Assembly: GCF_002218085.1 (NCBI RefSeq)
Contig: NZ_BDUC01000006.1
Location: forward strand, 248,001-312,000
Length of the DNA: 64,000 nucleotides
Direction of reading: 5' to 3'
Origin: Tolypothrix sp. NIES-4075
Lineage (GTDB): Bacteria; Cyanobacteriota; Cyanobacteriia; Cyanobacteriales; Nostocaceae
Shown: positions 59,567 through 64,000 of the stretch, one piece after another
Position numbering within the stretch: position 1 is the stretch's first letter
How the letters are laid out: each line of letters starts with the position of its first letter
Position numbers and translations under genes: made by a program
The notes under the pieces: generated by a model
The model's input: only the letters and a program-made list of their open reading frames with translations
Told to the model about the DNA's origin: nothing
Databases searched by the model: none

Positions 59567-60352
59567 TCATGCTTGTTGAATATGACTGTGTAAAACTACC
59601 AGAGTTTCCGCCAGTTGACTAAGCCTAGTTTCTAGATATTGCTTGCGTCCTAGTAGTTGGCGTAACTTTTGGTAACGAGCGATCGCCATACTGACAATCG
59701 GTACTTGATCGGGTGGACAGGGACGCGACCACACTTGACCAGAGGAATCTAAACCGCAAAGTCGATAGCCTGTACGTGCTGATTGATACGATACGTTTTC
59801 TTGAGCCGCGCAAATTTCTTCTACATAATCCATCAGGCGATCGACTTCCGCATGGCGCAGGGTTGCGGTTCCCCCAGGTTCGGTTTCTCGTGCCTGAGAC
59901 TCCAACCAGCCATTGACAATCGGACCTTCTATATAAACATCTTGAATTTGTTTGACAATATTTTGCAATTCTTTTTGCCAAAGCGAAACGCTTTCCTGAA
60001 TTTCTTGCAACAAATTCAGTGCTAATGCTGGATTAGCTGCGTTGCGATGGCTTGTGAAACTGGGAGTTTTGAACTTGGGTAGTGCCGGCGATCTGCCATC
60101 GCTGTCTTGTGTAGGAAAGGTTTGCACAGAGTTATTCTGATAAGAATGACTCTCAAATTCTGTACCAAACTCAGGTGCGTCTGCTTCGCGAAGATCTTCT
60201 TTTGATGAAACAGCATCTGCTTTAGCTTCGCTATTTCCAACGCTGATCCGAAAAGAGAAAGACTGCTTTGTAGAACTAGCTTCGGCAAAGGCAGTGCCGT
60301 TAGTTCCCAAATCGTGTAGAGTTGCCTCAATGCGTTTTAAGCCTGCTTTCAT
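59567..60352 (-). CDS. Conserved hypothetical protein
   Basis: 261 residues. N-terminal part (1-110) is Ser/Thr/Asn-rich and probably disordered; the C-terminal half is helical: LALNLLQEIQESVSLWQKEL, DRLMDYVEEICAAQENVSYQ, TGYRLCGLDSSGQVWSRPCP and YQKLRQLLGRKQYLETRLSQ. No known domain. Cyanobacterial conserved hypothetical; no signal peptide. Confidence 0.6.
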   Translation of the reverse strand: MKAGLKRIEATLHDLGTNGTAFAEASSTKQSFSFRISVGNSEAKADAVSSKEDLREADAPEFGTEFESHSYQNNSVQTFPTQDSDGRSPALPKFKTPSFTSHRNAANPALALNLLQEIQESVSLWQKELQNIVKQIQDVYIEGPIVNGWLESQARETEPGGTATLRHAEVDRLMDYVEEICAAQENVSYQSARTGYRLCGLDSSGQVWSRPCPPDQVPIVSMAIARYQKLRQLLGRKQYLETRLSQLAETLVVLHSHIQQA

Positions 60353-60880
60353 AAAAAATTACCTAACTTATCCTGTACCCAATGGTGTTCAATGATTGAG
60401 AAGTGTCTCAACGGGAAGGAGAAGGGAAAAGGGGAAAGGGGAGGCAGTGCGGTGAGACCAGCCCCCGACGGGCGCGGTAAGCGAGCGATCGATGGGGGAC
60501 TGGCTCTAGAGTTGGGTCTTGGAGGCTTCTCCAGTTTTTACCGGAATGCCCAAAAGCCCCTGATCGATGGGGGACTGGCTCTAGAGTTGGGTCTTGGGGT
60601 TCACCTACGTGGAGCATCTGCCTATGATTGGGTAAGAAAAACTTCTTTTCTTCCTTTACCCTTTACGCTTTAACATGAGTTTCCTCCGAGCTTGCCTTTA
60701 CCCTGTATGCTTTAACATGAGTCCCCTCCTCAAATTATTCCTTTCCCCTTTTCCTCTTGATGCTGGTGCTAATTTTATCTCTTAAAAGTTATTTAGTACC
60801 AAAAATCCCACTTTGGTAGTGAAAAAATTCAAAGTAAGAAATTGCCACCCTAATTAATTAAAGATACTAAGGAAAAAGCT
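60353..60880. other. Repeat-rich region upstream of cobU
   Basis: Two copies of GATCGATGGGGGACTGGCTC with the following TAGAGTTGGGTCTTGG start at about 60487 and 60561. A second duplicated piece is TTTACCCT(T/G)TACGCTTTAA-CATGAGT (about 60656 and 60702, with one variant position). A repeat shared with 4130-4153 lies at about 60601-60625. Open frames here (for example 60392-60673) are made of repeats and are not believable genes. Confidence 0.55.
60601..60625 (+). repeat. Dispersed repeat shared with 4130-4153
   Basis: TTCACCTACGTGGAGCATCT followed by GCC; the other copy is on the opposite strand. Confidence 0.55.
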
Positions 60881-61426
60881 TTGGGTAAAGTCATCCTCGT
60901 GACCGGACCTGCACGATCTGGTAAAAGTGAATGGGCAGAAATTCTCGCAATGCAGTCAGGCAAAGCAGTTGTTTACGTAGCCACTGCCACGCAAAATTCA
61001 GCGGACGCAGAGTGGAATCAACGCATTGAACAACACCAAAAACGCCGTCTTGAAGACTGGGTAACACTGGAAGTACCGATAGAATTATCTGCTACTCTTG
61101 CGGATGCTCAACCAAATATCTGTCTGTTGGTAGATTCTTTGGGAACTTGGGTAGCTAATCTACTCTCTCAGGAGGATGCAATCTGGGAAAACACGGTTGC
61201 AGAATTGTTAGAAACGGTGGATTTGGTTGCGGCTGATATGATATTTGTGGCGGAAGAAACAGGTTGGGGTGTAGTCCCGGCTTATCCGGTTGGGAGAAAT
61301 TTTCGCGATCGCCTCGGTTCTTTAATCCGCCAGTTGGGTACGGTTTGCGAAGCTGTTTATTTAGTCACAGGTGGTCATGCTCTTAATCTGTGCCTTCTTG
61401 GTACCCCGTTACCACCAAAGTCTTAA
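60881..61426 (+). CDS. cobU: Adenosylcobinamide kinase / guanylyltransferase CobU
   Basis: 181 residues from a TTG start (MGKVILVTGPARSGKSEWAE). Walker A VTGPARSGKSEWAEILA, then VVYVATATQNSADAEWNQRI, EQHQKRRLEDWVTLEVPIEL, and LLVDSLGTWVANLL (Walker B region); EETGWGVVPAYPVGRNFRDR is the strongly conserved CobU box. It phosphorylates adenosylcobinamide and transfers GMP to it in cobalamin or pseudocobalamin nucleotide-loop assembly. Stands alone. Confidence 0.92.
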   Translation: MGKVILVTGPARSGKSEWAEILAMQSGKAVVYVATATQNSADAEWNQRIEQHQKRRLEDWVTLEVPIELSATLADAQPNICLLVDSLGTWVANLLSQEDAIWENTVAELLETVDLVAADMIFVAEETGWGVVPAYPVGRNFRDRLGSLIRQLGTVCEAVYLVTGGHALNLCLLGTPLPPKS

Positions 61427-61440
61427 TTGAATCCTCAGTG

Positions 61441-61815
61441 TTACTTACCCTCAGGTAACATCTGCCTCAAATACCCACCGATACCTACTTTCGCCAAATC
61501 CCCTAATGTGAGGCAAAACTTTTCATCAATTACGGCAAGAGCGATCGCGCATCTGCACCAGGCTTGCTCACAGTCACAGACCTGACACTTAATAAGTAAC
61601 TCTAATTTTTGATACAAGTAAGCTGACACTTATGTAAATAAATGTAAAATCAGCGTCGGGTCTGGATGTTCTTCTTCATTTAGGGTCTGTTGTGTTAGCC
61701 AGAGTACGGCACCTGACAATTTAATTTTCTTAACATAGTTTGAAATCATGTCCGGTTGATTAGTTATGATTTCCGCAGTTGTGCAAAGATGTGAAAATCG
61801 TCTTTCAAAGTGCAA
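61441..61815 (-). pseudogene. Hypothetical protein with an in-frame stop codon
   Basis: One frame of 125 codons interrupted by TAA at 61630-61632. The first part reads SNYVKKIKLSGAVLWLTQQT, then LNEEEHPDPTLILHLFT; directly after the stop a GTG opens SAYLYQKLELLIKCQVCDCE and QAWCRCAIALAVIDEKF. The Cys-rich middle (CQVCDCEQAWCRC) might bind metal if translated. Either one gene with a nonsense mutation or two small genes; since both share one frame with no gap, the first is more likely. Family not recognised. Confidence 0.4.
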
Positions 61816-61872
61816 GATGTGCCCCCAGCTTTCGTTGCGGAAATCATGATAAGTCTTTCACCGGACATGATA
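61744..61872. repeat. Inverted-repeat element with ATCATGTCCGG ends
   Basis: ATCATGTCCGGTTGATTAG on the left, with TATGATTTCCGCA, is mirrored by TGCGGAAATCATGATAAG and CACCGGACATGAT on the right: arms of about 35 bp around 60 bp. A single related arm (ATCATGTCCGTTTAATCACT) is at about 43137-43156. Confidence 0.6.
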
Positions 61873-62212
61873 TAAAATATTTCTGCCTACTTGCTTACCT
61901 GTGGAATGCGGTTTACATCGTTTTGGTCAGTTCATATTTTTTATTAAACCATTCATAGTTTATACAACACCATAGGCTATTATTTCAATTAAGTAGTCGG
62001 ACGCAATTGATTACACAAATTCTGTGCTAAAAGTATTGCCCAGTAAATAAACAGTATGTAATTAATTCTGTTGGGTTACTTATTTGGTTAACACAGAGGT
62101 CAGCAGTTTTTGCGATACTGCTGTCAAAAACAATGTGCAAATTAAATCTGCTTTGGCTTAAGGACTTCCTGATACACGAGCGATGTGAAAGCTGTCAGGA
62201 ACTGATTGGCAT
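61873..62212. other. Spacer
   Basis: About 340 AT-rich bases between the inverted-repeat element and the 101-bp repeats; no gene seen. Confidence 0.35.
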
Positions 62213-62514
62213 TAAGACTGTTGCATAACCACCTTTTTCGATTAGGAAGGTGGGGTGATGATTGTCGTCAAACTAGGTAATGGCTTTGTCCAACTACCTG
62301 GAAAATTTGGATTTAAGACTGTTGCATAACCACCTTTTTCGATTAGGAAGGTGGGGTAATGATTGTCGTCAAACTAGGTAATGGCTTTGTCCAACTACCT
62401 GGAAAATTTGGATTTAAGACTGTTGGGTAACCCCTTTTTCGATTAGGAAGGTGGGGTAATGATTGTCGTCAAACCAGGTAATGGCTTTGTCCAACTACCT
62501 GGAAAATTTGGATT
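62213..62514 (+). repeat. Three 101-bp direct repeats, each with a hairpin
   Basis: Units start at 62213, 62314 and 62415. Each reads TAAGACTGTTGCATAACCAC and contains the stem CCACCTT / AAGGTGG (around TTTCGATTAGG), then ATGATTGTCGTC and AACTACCTGGAAAATTTGG. Units 1 and 2 are almost identical; unit 3 has GTTGGGTAACCCC in place of GTTGCATAACCACC. They end 16 bases before the start of the beta-propeller gene, so they form its 5' leader. Confidence 0.85.
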
Positions 62515-62530
62515 TAAGTGAGCATTTTTT

Positions 62531-63291
62531 ATGTTTAATAAAAAATCAGTTTTCAGGTTTTACCTAATTAGTATAGCGATCGCTAGTTTCACTGTAGCCT
62601 TATTGACATTTCATCCCGTTCAGGCACGAGTGAATAAGCCTACCCTATCTGGCATTGTTTACACTCAAAGCAATATTCCAACTGAGAATGGCAATTCCAT
62701 TCTTGGTTTCCATCGTGATGATGATGGCAAGCTGACCCCTCTACCCAATTCACCTTTCCCTACAGGAGGACAAGGCATCATAGATCCCCAATTTAACCTT
62801 GCGGCTATAGATGGCGACAGACAACTTATCAGTAATCCTGAAAGAACCCGCCTTTTTGCTGTGAATTCGGGTTCAAACTCTATTGCTGTATTTGATATTT
62901 TTCGCGATGGTAAACTATCTCCGGTTAAGGGTTCTCCGTTTCCATCTGGTGGGGTATACCCAGTCAGTTTAAGTTTAGTAGGTGACTTTCTCTACGTAGC
63001 TAACAAGAATCTAGATCCTGAAGATTTGTCATACTTCAGGGAAGTAATTTGCCACCTGCTCCAAACGGCTTGACTCAGGTCGGTCCGGTCAATATTGTTC
63101 TTGACCCTACCGAATCGTTCCTGAATGTGATCAGTCAACGCCAACAAGCCATTACTCCACCCAATGAAGGCAACGGGGTAAATATCTTCAGAGTGAATTC
63201 ACTTGATGGCACTTTGTCCGAGGTTTCTTCCTCACCGTTCGTAATCTCTCCAGTCAGTGATAGCCGTCCGCAGGGGGTTGTAGCCTTCTAA
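62531..63291 (+). pseudogene. Secreted beta-propeller (YncE/lactonase-like) gene with a frameshift
   Basis: The ATG at 62531 opens a signal peptide (FRFYLISIAIASFTVALLTF, cleavage near VQA), then propeller blades: SGIVYTQSNIPTENGNSILG, FHRDDDGKLTPLPNSPFPTG, LFAVNSGSNSIAVFDIFRDG and SLVGDFLYVANKNLDPED. Here the frame is lost (stop at 63073). The continuation in another frame is NLPPAPNGLTQVGPVNIVLD, FLNVISQRQQAITPPNEGNG and NIFRVNSLDGTLSEVSSSPF to 63291. Total about 250 residues, shorter than the 330-400 normal for these proteins, so a piece of the middle may be missing too. Probable extracellular repeat protein, inactivated or read with a slip. Confidence 0.65.
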
Positions 63292-63340
63292 AATTGCTGT
63301 CTACTAATTGAGACTCTTTAACTATAACTAGGAGAAACTC

Positions 63341-64000
63341 ATGAATAAGTCCGTAATGCGTACTCTACAGTCTGGCGCCGTCCTCCTTGCATTTAGTGCG
63401 CTTACCGCAGTAGTGACCGCCACCTAGCCCGAAAATTACTCTGAGGGAGTTGTGTTTGTGGGTACAAACCACAACAACACGCACCCGAACGCCCCGCCAG
63501 ACGAACCCGCTAACCAGGTCGTCATGTACAATCGGGCTGACGACGGCAAGCTCACCCTCGTTGGCACCTTCGACACGGGTGGTCAGGGATCTGGACCTGC
63601 GGTCCGATTCGCCGGCGACGGACTCGGCTCCGCTCACTCGGTGCAGATCAGCGACAACCGCCGGTGGCTGTTCGTCACCAACGCCGGTAGCAACAACGTG
63701 TCGGTGTTCCGCGTGAAGAAGGACGGACTCGAACGCACCGACGTGGAGCCGACTGGCATCTTCCCTAACAGCGTCACCCAGTACGGCAACCTTGTCTACG
63801 TCTTGAACTCCGCAGGCGAAGGCAGCATCACGGGTTACGTGCTGAACAAGCACGGGAATCTCACCCCGATTCCCGGCTCGACCCGCACGCTCAACGCCAA
63901 TCAGGACTCTGTGCGCCCCGATGTCCTGTTCAATCCGGCGGAGGTGTCGTTTACACCAGACGGTCGGCATCTCGTGGTGACGATCAAGGACGGACCTTTT
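63341..64000 (+). pseudogene. GC-rich secreted beta-propeller gene with in-frame amber codon (runs off window)
   Basis: The ATG at 63341, after GGAGAAA, opens MNKSVMRTLQSGAVLLAFSA and LTAVVTAT, a signal peptide; codon 29 is TAG (63425-63427). The same frame then continues without interruption for 191 codons to the window edge: PENYSEGVVFVGTNHNNTHP, VVMYNRADDGKLTLVGTFDT, SDNRRWLFVTNAGSNNVSVF, QYGNLVYVLNSAGEGSITGY and DVLFNPAEVSFTPDGRHLVV. It is the same type of repeat propeller as the upstream gene. The stretch is far more GC-rich than the rest of the window, with G/C at third positions, typical of transfer from a high-GC bacterium. The amber codon may be a mutation from CAG; a start after the stop would lose the signal peptide. 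Confidence 0.7.

Noticed and set aside
60392..60673. 93-codon open frame upstream of cobU
   Set aside because: Consists of two copies of a direct repeat plus a dispersed repeat; no protein-like sequence outside them.
62213..62514. Possible CRISPR array
   Set aside because: The three 101-bp units are directly adjacent with no spacers, so this is a tandem repeat and not a CRISPR.
63365..63970. 201-codon minus-strand open frame
   Set aside because: Shadow of the GC-rich beta-propeller gene on the plus strand. The plus-strand frame has clear propeller motifs, while the minus frame has no recognisable protein character and is open only because of GC-rich third positions.
1..64000. tRNA, rRNA, tmRNA or other named RNA genes
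   Set aside because: I looked for conserved arms and ends and saw none that I could support by eye; a covariance scan would be decisive.

Overview
The window comes from a filamentous, heterocyst-type cyanobacterium (Nostocales; genus not determinable from sequence alone). The evidence is the density of HIP1 octamers (GCGATCGC), a set of cyanobacterial marker genes (LdpA circadian input protein, PcxA/CemA proton extrusion protein, Ycf45-like R3H ATPase, an HpsE-like hormogonium polysaccharide glycosyltransferase, a PEP-CTERM protein), roughly 40-45% GC and many dispersed palindromic and minisatellite repeats of the kind common in Nostoc-like genomes. I saw no rRNA, tRNA or CRISPR array.

Layout. 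0-14 kb is an accessory zone: LuxR fragments, a GH31 alpha-glucosidase, an RlpA-like protein, split 5-oxoprolinase genes (hyuB/hyuA) separated by a toxin-antitoxin pair and a GNAT acetyltransferase, three more toxin-antitoxin modules and three tandem ribbon-helix-helix proteins. 14-29.6 kb is mostly housekeeping: Ycf45/R3H ATPase, LdpA, a REC-GGDEF-EAL protein, signal peptidase I with a frameshifted tandem copy, PyrC, TsaE, YvcK and RuvC, with two repeat-rich gene deserts (19.1-20.5 and 23.4-25.2 kb). 30.6-34.6 kb holds a PEP-CTERM DNRLRE protein and a cluster of adhesion/lytic proteins without signal peptides: astacin protease-lectin, LysM-betagamma-crystallin-GH19 chitinase and a broken crystallin-CAP gene. 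35.3-37.8 kb has two different IS630-type elements; the second sits inside a destroyed AAA-like ATPase gene.

38.6-46.3 kb carries a helicase-like P-loop protein, PcxA, MltA, a PIN protein and several decayed small genes. 46.6-52.3 kb is the most distinctive stretch: at least eleven small secreted proteins all on the minus strand, eight of which (48.5-52.26 kb) are tandem paralogues with a Sec signal peptide and two copies of a Q/N/S/A/G-rich module around a Gly/Tyr/Arg-rich middle. Most of the eight genes are followed by a GGCGT.../...ACGCC stem-loop, and an XRE regulator diverges from the head of the array. This array is the best candidate for an undescribed system, possibly a self-assembling extracellular or amyloid-like matrix; that function is inference.

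53-61.8 kb returns to core and envelope genes: polysaccharide deacetylase, an RnfD/NQR2-like membrane protein, a DUF2330 protein, an acyltransferase plus two GT2 glycosyltransferases, and CobU. The right end has three 101-bp direct repeats, each with a hairpin, just upstream of a frameshifted secreted beta-propeller gene. A second, much more GC-rich beta-propeller gene then runs off the window and carries an in-frame amber codon straight after its signal peptide.

Common themes are heavy gene decay (frameshifts, in-frame stops, repeat insertions), repeated local duplication, and strong toxin-antitoxin loading of the left half.
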